Assembly: GCA_028285685.1 (NCBI GenBank)
Contig: JANQOR010000038.1
Location: forward strand, 1 to 64,000
DNA from: Cyclobacteriaceae bacterium
Lineage (GTDB): Bacteria; Bacteroidota; Bacteroidia; Cytophagales; Cyclobacteriaceae
DNA length: 64,000 nt
Direction of reading: 5' to 3'
The notes beneath the pieces were generated by a model. It saw only the letters and a list, made by a program, of their open reading frames with translations. It did not search any database and was not told the DNA's origin. Position numbers and translations under genes: made by a program. Of the stretch, positions 26,798 through 37,159 are shown piece after piece. Numbering within the stretch: the first letter of the stretch is position 1; the number at the start of each line of letters is the position of its first letter.

Positions 26798-27502
26798 GTG
26801 AATAAGGCTGCCACTATTCTCATTATTGAGGATGAACCGATTATTGCTGACGATATAGCGATGATCTTAGAAAAAAACGGATACCAAATCAGTTCCATTG
26901 AGGATAACTCCTTAGATGCCCTAGATCATCTTGAGCAAAACAATGTAGATCTTGTGCTGCTTGATATTAATATTGAAGGAGATCGAGATGGAATCTGGTT
27001 AGCGCACCAGATCAAGAAGCAATATGAGATTCCCAGAGTTTTTCTCACTTCCTACTACGACCGCAAAACATTGGAAAGGGCGAAGGAGACTGGACCCAGT
27101 GGATATATTGTTAAACCCTATGATGAAGGGGACCTGGTAGCAAACATCACATTAGCGCTGGTAAAAAATGATGATCGCCAAGTTTCGGAGTCAGACAAAT
27201 TCTTCGTGAGAGATAAAGGTGAACTTAAAGCGATTGAGACTGTCGACATATTGTACGCTGAAAGCGATAATAACTACACCAACATTTACACATTGGATAG
27301 AAAATTTGTTGTAACTCATACATTAAAGAGTGTTGAAGAAAAACTCATTGGAAAGGGGTTTATCCGGAGCCACAAATCCTATCTTGTCAACTTTCAGAAG
27401 GTGAACAGCATTTCAGAAGGTTACGTTTTTATCGATCAAACCAAACTACCCATTGGTAGGACTTATCGGGACGCTCTTGTGAAAGACCTGCCTATACTTT
27501 AA
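26798..27502 (+). CDS. LytTR-family response regulator
   Basis: 234 residues from GTG. Receiver domain (1-120): acidic IIEDEP, phosphorylation site Asp56 (LVLLDINIEGD), Thr/Ser switch LTSYY and Lys in IVKPY. LytTR DNA-binding domain (about 135-234): ILYAESDNNYTNIYT, FIRSHKSYLVNFQKV and LPIGRTYRDAL, all typical. It likely works with the adjacent histidine kinase. The giant surface protein gene starts 98 bases further on and is a possible target, but this is not shown by sequence. Confidence 0.93.
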   Translation: MNKAATILIIEDEPIIADDIAMILEKNGYQISSIEDNSLDALDHLEQNNVDLVLLDINIEGDRDGIWLAHQIKKQYEIPRVFLTSYYDRKTLERAKETGPSGYIVKPYDEGDLVANITLALVKNDDRQVSESDKFFVRDKGELKAIETVDILYAESDNNYTNIYTLDRKFVVTHTLKSVEEKLIGKGFIRSHKSYLVNFQKVNSISEGYVFIDQTKLPIGRTYRDALVKDLPIL

Positions 27503-27600
27503 CAGTCATCCACTATACTATTTCCGCAGTTCACTAGAAGTCCTTAGTAAGCTATTCCAGTTTGATAGAATTTCAGAATTCAGATCAAACTATAGCTGCC

Positions 27601-30600
27601 ATGAAAATTCTAATCACACCACTATTCTCTTTTATTGCTTTAGGCCTTGCGGCACAGGACTACTATTGGGTTGGTAACGGCGGAAACTGGAGCGACTATT
27701 CAACTCATTGGGCTACCTCAAGTGGAGGAACTACATTTCATTCACAAGCCCCAACATCCACTGACAACGTTTACTTCGATGCAAATTCGTTTACGACCAC
27801 CGATCAAACGGTGACGGTAGACGGGGATCATGACTGTCACAATATTGACTGGACTGGCGTAACGAACAATCCGGCATTTTCATCAACAATTGGTAATGAT
27901 CTATCTGTTTACGGATCATTAACTTTCGATGTCGGTGCCTCCTACAATGTCCGAACCTTTATTTTCAAAGCTGACGATGCTGGGAATACGATTAACACAG
28001 CTGGGCTAAGCACGGGTGCAAATACTTCCTTCAGCTTTTCTGGTTCAGGTGAATGGACGTTGGAGAGTGACCTAAAACTCTTCCTCATGTCATTTTTCAA
28101 TGGCACCATCAATTTCAATGGATATGATGTGATTGGCCCATACATTTCAGTTGTTGGAAATGGCGGTTCACTTGTAATGAACCTCTCGGCTTCTACACTG
28201 GATTTGACGCAGTGGTATTCTCAAGGCGCTTCTCCATATACATTAAATGTTGGAACGTCTACCATTCGATTGGACGGGAGCGACAATTGCTGCGACCCTG
28301 ACAGTTTTCATGGAAATGGAGAGACGTTTTACAATCTTGAGCTTGCAGATGATGCGCTGGTGGTGGGATCAAATACTTTTAACAGGATCACCATCGAAGA
28401 GGGTGCCAACGTTGAGTTCGGGAATGGAGATACGCAAACGTTCAACGAACTGGTGGCAGATGGTTCCGCTTCTAATTTAATTGAAATTGCTTCTGATTCA
28501 GATGGGGATCAAGCGACACTGAGTCAATCCAGTGGCACGGTTGACCTGACCTTCGTAAGGTTGAAGGATATCATTGCTACAGGGGGAGCAAGTTTTAATG
28601 CCACGAATTCTTATGATGATGGAAACAACAGTGGTTGGACCATCACGGAACCAACCGGTGTAGATTACTACTGGGTTGGAAACGAAGGTAATTGGAGTGA
28701 TTTCGCCAACCATTGGGCTACCTCAAGCGGAGGCTCGACTTTTCATTCGCAGGCACCAACCTTAGTTGATAACGTCTTCTTTGATGCAAACTCTTTTAGT
28801 GCCACCGATCAAACTGTTACGATGGATGTTAATGCAAATTGCCATGATATGGATTGGATGGGTGTGATGAACAGCCCTGAGCTTCTAATGAATTCAGGTG
28901 TAGAATTAAACCTCTATGGCTCAATGATACTTAGTGATGATGCTGAGTATAATCTGAGAGAGATATTATTCTACTCGGATGATACAGGTGAGACGGTTGA
29001 TCCAGCAGGAGTGGACCTGGGGCAATATTGCGATTTCAAATTTCAGGGAACTGGTGAGTGGACTTTCACTGGTGATGCGCACACCAGAACTATTGAGATT
29101 CATGACGGTTCTGTATTTTTCACCGATCAATTCATCTCCACATTCTGGGATGTGGACTTACGCGGCTCCTCAACCTTGGACCTTGGAAGCGCCACATTGG
29201 AAATGTGGTGGTGGGAGTCCAGGTTCGGCTCTGGATATACTCTTAATTCCGGTACTTCAACTATTAAACTAAATGGCTGTTGTGGTAGCCAATCCCTGTA
29301 TGGTGGCGGTACTGATACATTTCACAACCTTGAAATCCCTGAAGGAACTACAACCATTACTGCCTCTAACACTTTTAATAAGATCACCATCGCACCTGGA
29401 GCTAGTGTTGAGTTTGAAGCTGGTGAAACTCAAAGTTTTGGCGAGTTAGAGGCGGTTGGCACTGGAGCCGACCCTATTACCATCTCTTCGGATAGCGAGG
29501 GAAGTCAGGCGACATTAACCCTAGCTTCCGGGGGGGTGCCTGTTGAGGCACACTATTTAAGTATAAAGGATATTGTTGCCACCGGAGATCAACCATTTGA
29601 AGCTTATGAATCACTTGATGAAGGAAACAATACGGGATGGAACATTAGTGCCCCAGTGGAACAAGACTACTTCTGGGTGGGGGGTACCGGAAACTGGAGT
29701 GATTTGAACCATTGGGCCACTACAAGTGGTGGAAGCACTTTTTATGGAGAGCTACCCACGAGATACGACAACGTCATTTTCGATGCTAATTCATTTGGTG
29801 CTGATGATGAAGTGGTCACAGTAGATGTTCAGGCGCTTTGTCATGATATCAATTGGACTGGAATCACAAATGATGTGCTATTAGAAACGAATGGACCTAG
29901 TAAAATTGGAATTTACGGATCTGTAGCATTTTCGAACCTTGTGGATCTGGGAGTTTCCCTATCGCTGCTATCCGACGAAGCAGAGACTTTTAGTATGGGA
30001 AGTGACCCAGAGGTTAGAAAAGAAGAGGATGCTGGTGGGGGAAGAATCGATTTTGAGGGAGATGGGAGCTGGACGATCCAAGATCATTTGACAACAAAGA
30101 GTACGATTTTCACACAGGGGAATGCGACATTGAACCTTAATGGCAAGCCACTCTACGCGTGGGGTTTAACAATCTTGGGGAATTCTACGCTTAATACCGG
30201 TGACGATGCAACCATAACCATAGAGGATTGGAGAAGTTCATCGTCAAACTTAAATTTCGGATCAAATGTTGAGATTACTTTAATTCGGTTTAATCAATTC
30301 AATACGTTTGCTGAATTCGACGGATCAGATAACGCTTTTCCTGCAGTATCGATAGAGAATCCACATCAGACGGTTAGATTAGACGGAAGCAATTCCTTCG
30401 AATCACTAAGTGTTATCGCGGGAGCAACCATTCAATTCGAGGGAGGTAAAACCCAAACAGTTACAAACCTGGTAGCAGATGGTAGCAAGTTCCAGAACAT
30501 AACATTTCATTCAGACAACGTAGGTGAGCAAGCAATAATCAGCAAATCAAGCGGAACGGTTGATTTATCTTATATCAGTTTGCAAGACATGCAGGCCACA

Positions 30601-33600
30601 GGAGGCGCCACCTTTAATGCCGTTAACAGTCTCGATAATGGAAACAACACTGGCTGGAACATCACTGCCCCTACCGGTCAAGATTACTACTGGATAGGAG
30701 ACGGTGGCGACTGGTCTGACCTCTCGCACTGGGCAACTTCGAGCGGTGGATCGACAGTACATACCGATTTACCAGGCTCAATTGACGATGTCTACTTTGA
30801 TGCCAACTCCTTCTCCTCGGATGATCAAGAGGTTTCTGATAGTGGCGAAATAAGCTTTCACGATGTGAATATGTCCTCGGCCACAAACAGTCCATCCTTC
30901 GACCTGGGTACCGTTAATGTTTTCGGATCCGTGATATTGGGAGATGGTGTAGTGATGGATGCCGGTACCATCCATTTGAAATCAACAGGGAGTGAATCCA
31001 TTACCTCGAATGGAGCAGCTGGTCTCGGCAATGTTGAATTTGCATCTAGTGGGACATACACTGTCACCGACATGACTCACTTCGATAATTTGACGGTCAA
31101 TCAAGATGCTACGTTGATTGCAAATAATCAACAGATTGATGTTGTCTTCTTCGAAATCGAAGACAATGCCACCGTTACCGCACAAAACGCTGGTCTTACA
31201 TCTTCAATTTTTCAGTTAGATGACAATATATCTCTTGATTTGTCGGGGTCAACGTTGACGATCCAGCAAATGCAGTACCTGTCAGGATCACTTTCCTCAA
31301 GCAGCCTCAGTTTTGAATCAGTTACTAACTCCGCTGTAACTATTGGAGATCTTGTCTTCAATGGGGAAACCTTCGATTTTTACCATGACGATGCGGATGT
31401 GAACATAGACGATTGGACTGTCAATGCAGGTGCCGAAATTGTCTTTATCGATATCGGCTCAGGCGTGGCAACAATCAATGTAAATACGTTGATGGCTGAC
31501 GGTACCAATAGTGAGCACATCACTTTTCGCTCCTTGAATGCCGGTACGGCACATAGAATACATAGCTCAAGCGGGACAACGATAAATGTTTCCTGGGTAG
31601 AACTTACTGATAGTCATGCGAGCGGAGCTACATTCAATGCGATCAATAGTTTCGATAATGGAAATAATAGCGGTTGGACCATTACTTCGCCTCCCGATGT
31701 GCCGGATGCTCCGAGTAATCTAATGACCACTTTAATAACAAACGATGGATTTACTGCCTCATGGGATCCAGTCGCTGACGCTGATAGCTACCGAATTGAT
31801 ATTGACAATGCCGCTTCTTTTTCCACCCCCTTAGTAGAAGATCAGGAGGTATTGGGCACTAGCCACGCGGTGACTGGACTGGTAGACGCGGATGACTATT
31901 ACTGGAGAGTTCGAGCAGTGAACGTAGGAGGTAGCTCTGGAAACTCTGTAACGGTCTCAACTGTGACCTTACCCGAAACACCAACTGCCATAGATGCCCA
32001 ATCTATCTTCTCCAATAAGTTTACCGCCAAGTGGGAAGCCGTTGACAGAGTAGATTCATATCGTCTGGACGTTTCTGATGACCCTGGTTTTGGCAGTTTC
32101 CTGACAGGTTTTGAAGATCTGGAGGTGTCAGGTACATCTCAGGTTGTTGACGGCCTTTTGGAGAGTACAGTGTACTACTACAGGGTCAGAGCTGTTAACG
32201 TATCTGGAGCCACTCCTAATTCCAATGTAATCTCAGTCACAACGAGCACTAAACAGGATCAAACGATTACGTTTTCTCTCGGCGCGGATGCAGTTAAGGA
32301 AGTTGGTGATCCTGACTTCACACTTTCCGCGTCTGCAAGTAGCGGCCTTAATGTGTACTTTACTAGCAGCGATCACGATGTTGCAACAGTATCCGGGAAT
32401 ACGATAACTATTATTGGGACTGGTAGTACCACCATCACTGCTCGTCAAGATGGCGATGACAACTATAACGCAGCAGATCCTGTTGAACAGGTGTTAAGCG
32501 TCGGGAAAGCTGCTCAAGTCATCACCTTCGATCCTGATCCTGTTCCAGATCAAAACCTTTCCTCAGGATCCTTCTCCCTTGGAATTTCTGTCGATTCAGG
32601 ATTGCCCTTGACCGTTTCTATTTCGAATGGAAATGCGAGTGTTGCTGAGTCTGGAACGCCAGGTAATTATGATGTTACGTTTAATGATGCTGGTATCATT
32701 ACAGTGCTCGCGGAGCAAGGAGGAGATGATGATTATGCTCCTGCCTCTGAGTCAATCTCGTTTACCGTGATGGATGATGTTCTTGATGATCAGACGATCA
32801 CATTTGATCTGGGAGCAGATGAAACAAAAACGTATGGTGATGGTCCTTTCACATTGACAGCTAGTGCATCGAGTGGACTGCCAGTAGCATTTGCTAGTTC
32901 AGATGAATCAGTGGCTACTATTTCAGGCGATGAAGTCACAATTGTCGGAGCGGGAACCACAATAATCACAGCTAGTCAGGGTGGGGATTCGCAATACAAT
33001 CCCGCTACTTCGGTTGATAGAACTTTGACCGTCAACAAAGCTGATCAGACAATTGATTTTGGCACCCTGGTAGCTAAAACATTTGGCGATGATGCATTTG
33101 AATTGACCGCTACAGCAACATCAGGATTGACAGTTTCATTTGAAATTGAGAACAGTTTTGTTGCGAGCGTAGATGGCAATTTGTTGACTATTGCAGGTGC
33201 AGGTTCTACAAATATTACCGCAAATCAAGCGGGGGATGCAAATTTCAATGCTGCCACTTCGATTACGCAAACCCTTGTCGTAAACAAGGCTGGTCAGGTA
33301 ATCACCTTCGATCCTCTGGAAGTCAGTGGTGTGAAATTGGATGACGAAGACTTTTCTATACATATTTCAAATTCCACAGGTCTTGGCTTAGACGTGACAA
33401 CTAATGGAGTAGTCAGTGTTGAGCAGCAAGGAACAACAGATGAATACGTGGTCTCTATCGCTTCTGCTGGTACTGCAACCATTTCAGCATCTAACGATGG
33501 TAATTCAAACTATGAAGCTGTTTCAAGTACATTGTCTTTTGACGTTGATAAGTTGGACCAAACCATTTCATTTGATCCTATTGATACAAAGACTTTTGGA

Positions 33601-35547
33601 GATGAAGATTTCGTGTTAAGCGCTGAGTCGTCATCCGGATTGGGCATTTCTTACACGAGTTCCGATGAATCGGTGGCAACCGTAGACGCCAATACCTTGA
33701 CTATAGTAGGTGCCGGTTCCACAACTATTGGTGCCACGCAATCAGGAAACGAAGATTACCACGCAGCAGCTGAAGTTAGCCAGGTTCTCACCGTTAACAA
33801 AGCTGATCAGACAATAACCTTTGAAAGTATTCCTGCTAAGACTGTCGGAGATCCTGATTTTTCACTGGATGCGACTGCATCTTCGGGATTGACCATAAGC
33901 TACACGAGCTCCGACGTGGCAGTAGCCTCGATCAGCGGGAGCACCGTTACGGTCGTGGGCGAAGGGTCCTCAACCATAACAGCATCCCAGGGCGGCAACG
34001 CCAATTACAATCCTGCAAGCGATGTAGTACAGGTTTTAGTTGTAAACTCAGCAAAACAGTCCCAGACAATCACATTTGAACCGATACCAGAAAAGACATT
34101 TGGAGATGGTCTTTTCAGCCTCTCTGCTACCGCCACATCCGGGCTTGCGGTAACATACAACAGCTCGGATGCATCGGTGGCTACTATTGCAGGTTCAGAA
34201 GTCACTATCGTTGGAGCTGGAACGGCAACTATCACTGCGTCCCAGTCCGGCGATGATGACTTTCATGCCGCCTCAGATGTAGAGCAGGTATTGACGGTGG
34301 GTAAGGCAAGTCAGACAATAACCTTTGAAGGCATTCCTGCTAAGTCGGTTGGGGATGCTGACTTTTCTCTGAATGCAACATCATCATCAGGATTAACTGT
34401 CAGTTACGCAAGCTCAGACGTGGCAGTAGCTTCGATCAGTGGGAACACGGTCACAATCACAGGCGAAGGATCCTCTATCATAACGGCATCCCAGAGTGGT
34501 AACACTAACTACGATGCTGCAAGCAATGTAACGCAAATGTTAGTTGTAAATGCAGCGAAACAGTCACAGACGATCACATTTGAGCCGATTCCGCAAAAAA
34601 CATTTGGAGATGGTCTTTTCAGCCTGTCAGCTACCGCCTCATCCGGGCTTGCGGTTACTTATAGCAGCTCGGATGCATCGGTAGCTACAATCGCCGGTTC
34701 GGAAGTCACTATAGTTGGAGCTGGAACAACAACTATCACTGCGGCCCAGCCCGGCGATGATGATTTTCATGCTGCTACAGATGTCGAGCAGATATTGACA
34801 GTGGATAAGGCAAGTCAGACAATAACGTTCGGGTCAATTCCGGAAAAAATGTTCGGAGATGCTCTTTTTAGCCTATCCGCTACCGCCACATCTGGACTTG
34901 CAATCTCTTATGCCAGTTCGGATGCGTCGGTAGCCACCATTGAAGGGTCCGATGTGACGATAGTTGGGGCTGGATCTACGATCATCACTGCATCGCAGCC
35001 TGGAGACAATAATTATCTTGAAGCCCTCAACTTAGAACAGACGCTGACTGTCAATAAAGCAAGTCAAACAATCATAATCACAGCAATAGATGATAAGACC
35101 ATAGATGACGATCCATTTGATGTGGAAGCTGAGATTAACAGCAATCTGCCATTGACATATGCTGTGACAGGACCTGCTGCAATTAGTGGTCAGACCATCA
35201 CACTAGATGGGTCTACCGGCACAGTTGAGGTGACTGTAAGTCAGGCAGGGGATGACAATCATCATGCCACGGAGGAGATGGAAAGTTTTGAAGTTCTCGA
35301 GGTAGTGCTGGGCTCTGAAGATGAGCTATCGATAAAACTCTACCCAAATCCGGTCAGAGATTACCTTATTATAGAAAGCGGAAAATATGTTGATGTTAGG
35401 ATATTCAACATGAATGGCAATCTGATACTTGAGAAAAGTGAAGTGAAAGGCGCAGTAAACCTTCAGAATTTTAAAAGCGGTTTGTACCTAATTGAGGTAT
35501 CCCAAAAAGGAAGTATTGCTAGAACCAAATTCTACAAGGCAAACTAA
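27601..35547 (+). CDS. Giant multidomain secreted adhesin-like protein with type IX sorting tail
   Basis: 2648 residues from ATG 27601, with signal peptide (FIALGLAAQ). Four long N-terminal repeats start with DYYWVGNGGNWSD-like motifs at residues about 20, 355, 689 and 1028, each ending in GNNSGWxIxxP; they look like beta-helix or lectin-like modules. Two fibronectin type III-like domains follow (about 1368-1550). Next come about twelve 82-84-residue Ig-like repeats (QTITFxxIPxKTFGD...SSDxxVATIxG...TITASQxGDxxY), residues about 1552-2570. The end is a type A type IX sorting domain (IKLYPNPVRDYLIIES ... GLYLIEVSQKG). Surface adhesion or matrix binding is inferred. TTG 27562 upstream would add 13 residues before the signal and is rejected. 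Confidence 0.9.
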   Translation: MKILITPLFSFIALGLAAQDYYWVGNGGNWSDYSTHWATSSGGTTFHSQAPTSTDNVYFDANSFTTTDQTVTVDGDHDCHNIDWTGVTNNPAFSSTIGNDLSVYGSLTFDVGASYNVRTFIFKADDAGNTINTAGLSTGANTSFSFSGSGEWTLESDLKLFLMSFFNGTINFNGYDVIGPYISVVGNGGSLVMNLSASTLDLTQWYSQGASPYTLNVGTSTIRLDGSDNCCDPDSFHGNGETFYNLELADDALVVGSNTFNRITIEEGANVEFGNGDTQTFNELVADGSASNLIEIASDSDGDQATLSQSSGTVDLTFVRLKDIIATGGASFNATNSYDDGNNSGWTITEPTGVDYYWVGNEGNWSDFANHWATSSGGSTFHSQAPTLVDNVFFDANSFSATDQTVTMDVNANCHDMDWMGVMNSPELLMNSGVELNLYGSMILSDDAEYNLREILFYSDDTGETVDPAGVDLGQYCDFKFQGTGEWTFTGDAHTRTIEIHDGSVFFTDQFISTFWDVDLRGSSTLDLGSATLEMWWWESRFGSGYTLNSGTSTIKLNGCCGSQSLYGGGTDTFHNLEIPEGTTTITASNTFNKITIAPGASVEFEAGETQSFGELEAVGTGADPITISSDSEGSQATLTLASGGVPVEAHYLSIKDIVATGDQPFEAYESLDEGNNTGWNISAPVEQDYFWVGGTGNWSDLNHWATTSGGSTFYGELPTRYDNVIFDANSFGADDEVVTVDVQALCHDINWTGITNDVLLETNGPSKIGIYGSVAFSNLVDLGVSLSLLSDEAETFSMGSDPEVRKEEDAGGGRIDFEGDGSWTIQDHLTTKSTIFTQGNATLNLNGKPLYAWGLTILGNSTLNTGDDATITIEDWRSSSSNLNFGSNVEITLIRFNQFNTFAEFDGSDNAFPAVSIENPHQTVRLDGSNSFESLSVIAGATIQFEGGKTQTVTNLVADGSKFQNITFHSDNVGEQAIISKSSGTVDLSYISLQDMQATGGATFNAVNSLDNGNNTGWNITAPTGQDYYWIGDGGDWSDLSHWATSSGGSTVHTDLPGSIDDVYFDANSFSSDDQEVSDSGEISFHDVNMSSATNSPSFDLGTVNVFGSVILGDGVVMDAGTIHLKSTGSESITSNGAAGLGNVEFASSGTYTVTDMTHFDNLTVNQDATLIANNQQIDVVFFEIEDNATVTAQNAGLTSSIFQLDDNISLDLSGSTLTIQQMQYLSGSLSSSSLSFESVTNSAVTIGDLVFNGETFDFYHDDADVNIDDWTVNAGAEIVFIDIGSGVATINVNTLMADGTNSEHITFRSLNAGTAHRIHSSSGTTINVSWVELTDSHASGATFNAINSFDNGNNSGWTITSPPDVPDAPSNLMTTLITNDGFTASWDPVADADSYRIDIDNAASFSTPLVEDQEVLGTSHAVTGLVDADDYYWRVRAVNVGGSSGNSVTVSTVTLPETPTAIDAQSIFSNKFTAKWEAVDRVDSYRLDVSDDPGFGSFLTGFEDLEVSGTSQVVDGLLESTVYYYRVRAVNVSGATPNSNVISVTTSTKQDQTITFSLGADAVKEVGDPDFTLSASASSGLNVYFTSSDHDVATVSGNTITIIGTGSTTITARQDGDDNYNAADPVEQVLSVGKAAQVITFDPDPVPDQNLSSGSFSLGISVDSGLPLTVSISNGNASVAESGTPGNYDVTFNDAGIITVLAEQGGDDDYAPASESISFTVMDDVLDDQTITFDLGADETKTYGDGPFTLTASASSGLPVAFASSDESVATISGDEVTIVGAGTTIITASQGGDSQYNPATSVDRTLTVNKADQTIDFGTLVAKTFGDDAFELTATATSGLTVSFEIENSFVASVDGNLLTIAGAGSTNITANQAGDANFNAATSITQTLVVNKAGQVITFDPLEVSGVKLDDEDFSIHISNSTGLGLDVTTNGVVSVEQQGTTDEYVVSIASAGTATISASNDGNSNYEAVSSTLSFDVDKLDQTISFDPIDTKTFGDEDFVLSAESSSGLGISYTSSDESVATVDANTLTIVGAGSTTIGATQSGNEDYHAAAEVSQVLTVNKADQTITFESIPAKTVGDPDFSLDATASSGLTISYTSSDVAVASISGSTVTVVGEGSSTITASQGGNANYNPASDVVQVLVVNSAKQSQTITFEPIPEKTFGDGLFSLSATATSGLAVTYNSSDASVATIAGSEVTIVGAGTATITASQSGDDDFHAASDVEQVLTVGKASQTITFEGIPAKSVGDADFSLNATSSSGLTVSYASSDVAVASISGNTVTITGEGSSIITASQSGNTNYDAASNVTQMLVVNAAKQSQTITFEPIPQKTFGDGLFSLSATASSGLAVTYSSSDASVATIAGSEVTIVGAGTTTITAAQPGDDDFHAATDVEQILTVDKASQTITFGSIPEKMFGDALFSLSATATSGLAISYASSDASVATIEGSDVTIVGAGSTIITASQPGDNNYLEALNLEQTLTVNKASQTIIITAIDDKTIDDDPFDVEAEINSNLPLTYAVTGPAAISGQTITLDGSTGTVEVTVSQAGDDNHHATEEMESFEVLEVVLGSEDELSIKLYPNPVRDYLIIESGKYVDVRIFNMNGNLILEKSEVKGAVNLQNFKSGLYLIEVSQKGSIARTKFYKAN
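33805..34812 (+). repeat. 504-bp in-frame tandem duplication of a two-domain unit
   Basis: Units 33805-34308 and 34309-34812 encode Ig-like repeats 7+8 and 9+10. Matching landmarks (CACATTTGA at 34071 and 34575) are exactly 504 bases apart, and the encoded residues are nearly the same, including the unusual linker AKQSQTITFEPIP at both copies. This is a more recent event than the general 12-fold domain repetition. Confidence 0.85.
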
Positions 35548-35563
35548 GGCAGCCTCGTCCCGA

Positions 35564-35580
35564 TCCCGATAACTTCGGGA
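35564..35580. repeat. Palindrome TCCCGA-TAACT-TCGGGA
   Basis: A short perfect hairpin between the giant gene and the terminator. Similar CCCGAT/TCGGGA palindromes are often repeated between Bacteroidota genes; no second copy was noticed in this window. Confidence 0.5.
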
Positions 35581-35597
35581 AAGGGGTGGGAGTTTAG

Positions 35598-35624
35598 GGC
35601 GACTCCGAGGGAGTCGCCTTTTTT
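35598..35624. terminator. Strong terminator between the giant gene and kbl
   Basis: GGCGACTCC pairs perfectly with GGAGTCGCC over nine bp around the loop GAG, followed by six T on the + strand. It ends one base before the convergent kbl stop. Confidence 0.92.
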
Positions 35625-35625
35625 C

Positions 35626-36813
35626 TTAAATGACACCTAGCTCCTTACCCACCTCCGTAAACGCTTCAATAGCCTTATCAAGGTGACGCTGATCATGAAC
35701 TGCCGAGATCTGCACTCTGATCCTTGCCTGTCCTTTCGGTACAACCGGGAAATAGAAACCGATAACGTAGATTCCTTTCTCGAGTAATTTAGCAGCCATT
35801 TGTTGGGAGAGAACAGCATCATAAAGCATGATTGGAACAATCGGATGCTCACCAGGCTTGATATCAAAACCTGCCCCCGTCATTTTCTCTCTAAAATACT
35901 TGGTGTTTTTCTCCAACTTGTCACGTAATTCAGTGGTCTCACTTAACATATCGATCACTGCTATCGAGGCACCGACAATGGATGGTGCCACTGTGTTAGA
36001 AAACAGGTATGGACGTGAACGTTGGCGAAGGATATCTATAATCTCTTTTCTTCCCGAGGTAAATCCGCCGGAGGCTCCACCTAAGGCTTTACCAAGTGTT
36101 CCGGTGATGATATCTACACGATCCATACAGTTTCTGAACTCGTGAACTCCGCGACCAGTTTTTCCCATAAATCCTGTCGAATGGCACTCATCAGTCATGA
36201 CCACAGCATCATACTTTTCAGCTAAATCACAAATCTTGTCTAGTTGAGCAATGTTACCATCCATCGAAAAGACCCCGTCAGTAACAATGATCTTGCATTT
36301 TGCACCACCAGCCTCCTTGAGTTTGGCCTCAAGGTCATTCATATCATTGTTATTGTAACGGTAACGCTGGGCTTTACACAATCTGACACCATCGATAATA
36401 GAGGCATGATTTAGAGCGTCGGAGATAATTGCATCTTCAGGCCCAAATAATGGCTCGAAGACACCCCCATTGGCATCAAATGCAGCTGCATACAGAATAG
36501 TGTCTTCCATGCCAAGAAATTCCGAAATCTTTTGTTCAAGCTCTTTATGGATATCTTGAGTTCCGCAAATGAACCTGACGGAGGACATGCCATACCCGTG
36601 TGTGTCAATGGCTTGTTTAGCCGCTTCAATTACCTTGGGATGCGAAGAAAGACCTAGATAGTTGTTTGCGCAGAAATTAATCACGTCAGAGCCGTCATTC
36701 AATTGAATATCAGCAGCCTGAGGAGAAGCTATTACTCGTTCTTTTTTGTAAAGACCTGCTTCATGAATTCCGGCAATTTCATCATCTAGCTTAGCTTTCA
36801 GCGATGTATACAT
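35626..36813 (-). CDS. kbl: Glycine C-acetyltransferase (2-amino-3-ketobutyrate CoA ligase)
   Basis: 395 residues, alpha-oxoamine synthase family. [12 protein letters not shown] substrate motif, [26 protein letters not shown] with the PLP-contact Asp, and the PLP lysine Lys242 in [13 protein letters not shown]. It splits 2-amino-3-ketobutyrate with CoA into glycine and acetyl-CoA. The threonine dehydrogenase that makes this substrate is encoded divergently at 37160. The small unknown gene upstream ends one base before this start. Confidence 0.94.
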   Translation of the reverse strand: MYTSLKAKLDDEIAGIHEAGLYKKERVIASPQAADIQLNDGSDVINFCANNYLGLSSHPKVIEAAKQAIDTHGYGMSSVRFICGTQDIHKELEQKISEFLGMEDTILYAAAFDANGGVFEPLFGPEDAIISDALNHASIIDGVRLCKAQRYRYNNNDMNDLEAKLKEAGGAKCKIIVTDGVFSMDGNIAQLDKICDLAEKYDAVVMTDECHSTGFMGKTGRGVHEFRNCMDRVDIITGTLGKALGGASGGFTSGRKEIIDILRQRSRPYLFSNTVAPSIVGASIAVIDMLSETTELRDKLEKNTKYFREKMTGAGFDIKPGEHPIVPIMLYDAVLSQQMAAKLLEKGIYVIGFYFPVVPKGQARIRVQISAVHDQRHLDKAIEAFTEVGKELGVI

Positions 36814-36814
36814 A

Positions 36815-37090
36815 CTAACTTAATTTGGGTTTGGGTAAAACTTTGGGTTTTAATTTTTTTGGACTTGTGGGTTGTACTTCTTCCTTTACCTCTTCAAGGA
36901 TATATTTTCGACGAATCTTGTTGATTAGAAAAAGCTTTTGTTGTGTAAAGCTAGAAGGATGAATCTGATTAAATAGATTTTTGAATTGATCGTATTGCGC
37001 TTTGTCTCCTTCTTCAAATTTTTCTGGATCAATTTTTTTCGTTTTCAAATACTCCCTAAAATCTTGTGTTGAAGTTGGTTCATTGCCCAT
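36815..37090 (-). CDS. Small conserved-looking protein of unknown function
   Basis: 91 residues from ATG 37090 (a TTG at 37099 would add three). It is cytoplasmic, Lys-rich and mostly helical: [19 protein letters not shown], then an aromatic helix [20 protein letters not shown] and [14 protein letters not shown], ending in a Pro/Lys tail ([11 protein letters not shown]). No catalytic motif is seen. It stands one base ahead of kbl, so it is co-transcribed with it. The -7 box ends seven bases before its ATG, so the mRNA may be leaderless. I do not recognise a family. Confidence 0.7.
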   Translation of the reverse strand: MGNEPTSTQDFREYLKTKKIDPEKFEEGDKAQYDQFKNLFNQIHPSSFTQQKLFLINKIRRKYILEEVKEEVQPTSPKKLKPKVLPKPKLS

Positions 37091-37096
37091 TAGAGG

Positions 37097-37104
37097 CAAA
37101 TTTA
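37097..37104 (-). promoter_or_regulatory. -7 box of the leftward unknown-kbl operon
   Basis: Reads TAAATTTG on the minus strand, ending seven bases before the ATG at 37090. A -33 element is not evident. Confidence 0.45.
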
Positions 37105-37130
37105 ACTGAAGTGGAATTCCTGAGACTACT

Positions 37131-37138
37131 TAATTTTG
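37131..37138 (+). promoter_or_regulatory. -7 box of tdh
   Basis: TAATTTTG matches TAnnTTTG and lies 21 bases before the ATG at 37160. The -33 element is weak. It is only 26 bases from the oppositely oriented box of the kbl operon. Confidence 0.45.
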
Positions 37139-37159
37139 CAGCCCAACATTATTACCTCT

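Noticed and set aside
27601..35547. Giant gene as several frameshifted or fused genes
   Set aside because: A single open frame runs from a signal peptide to a type IX sorting tail, with regular domain repeats throughout.
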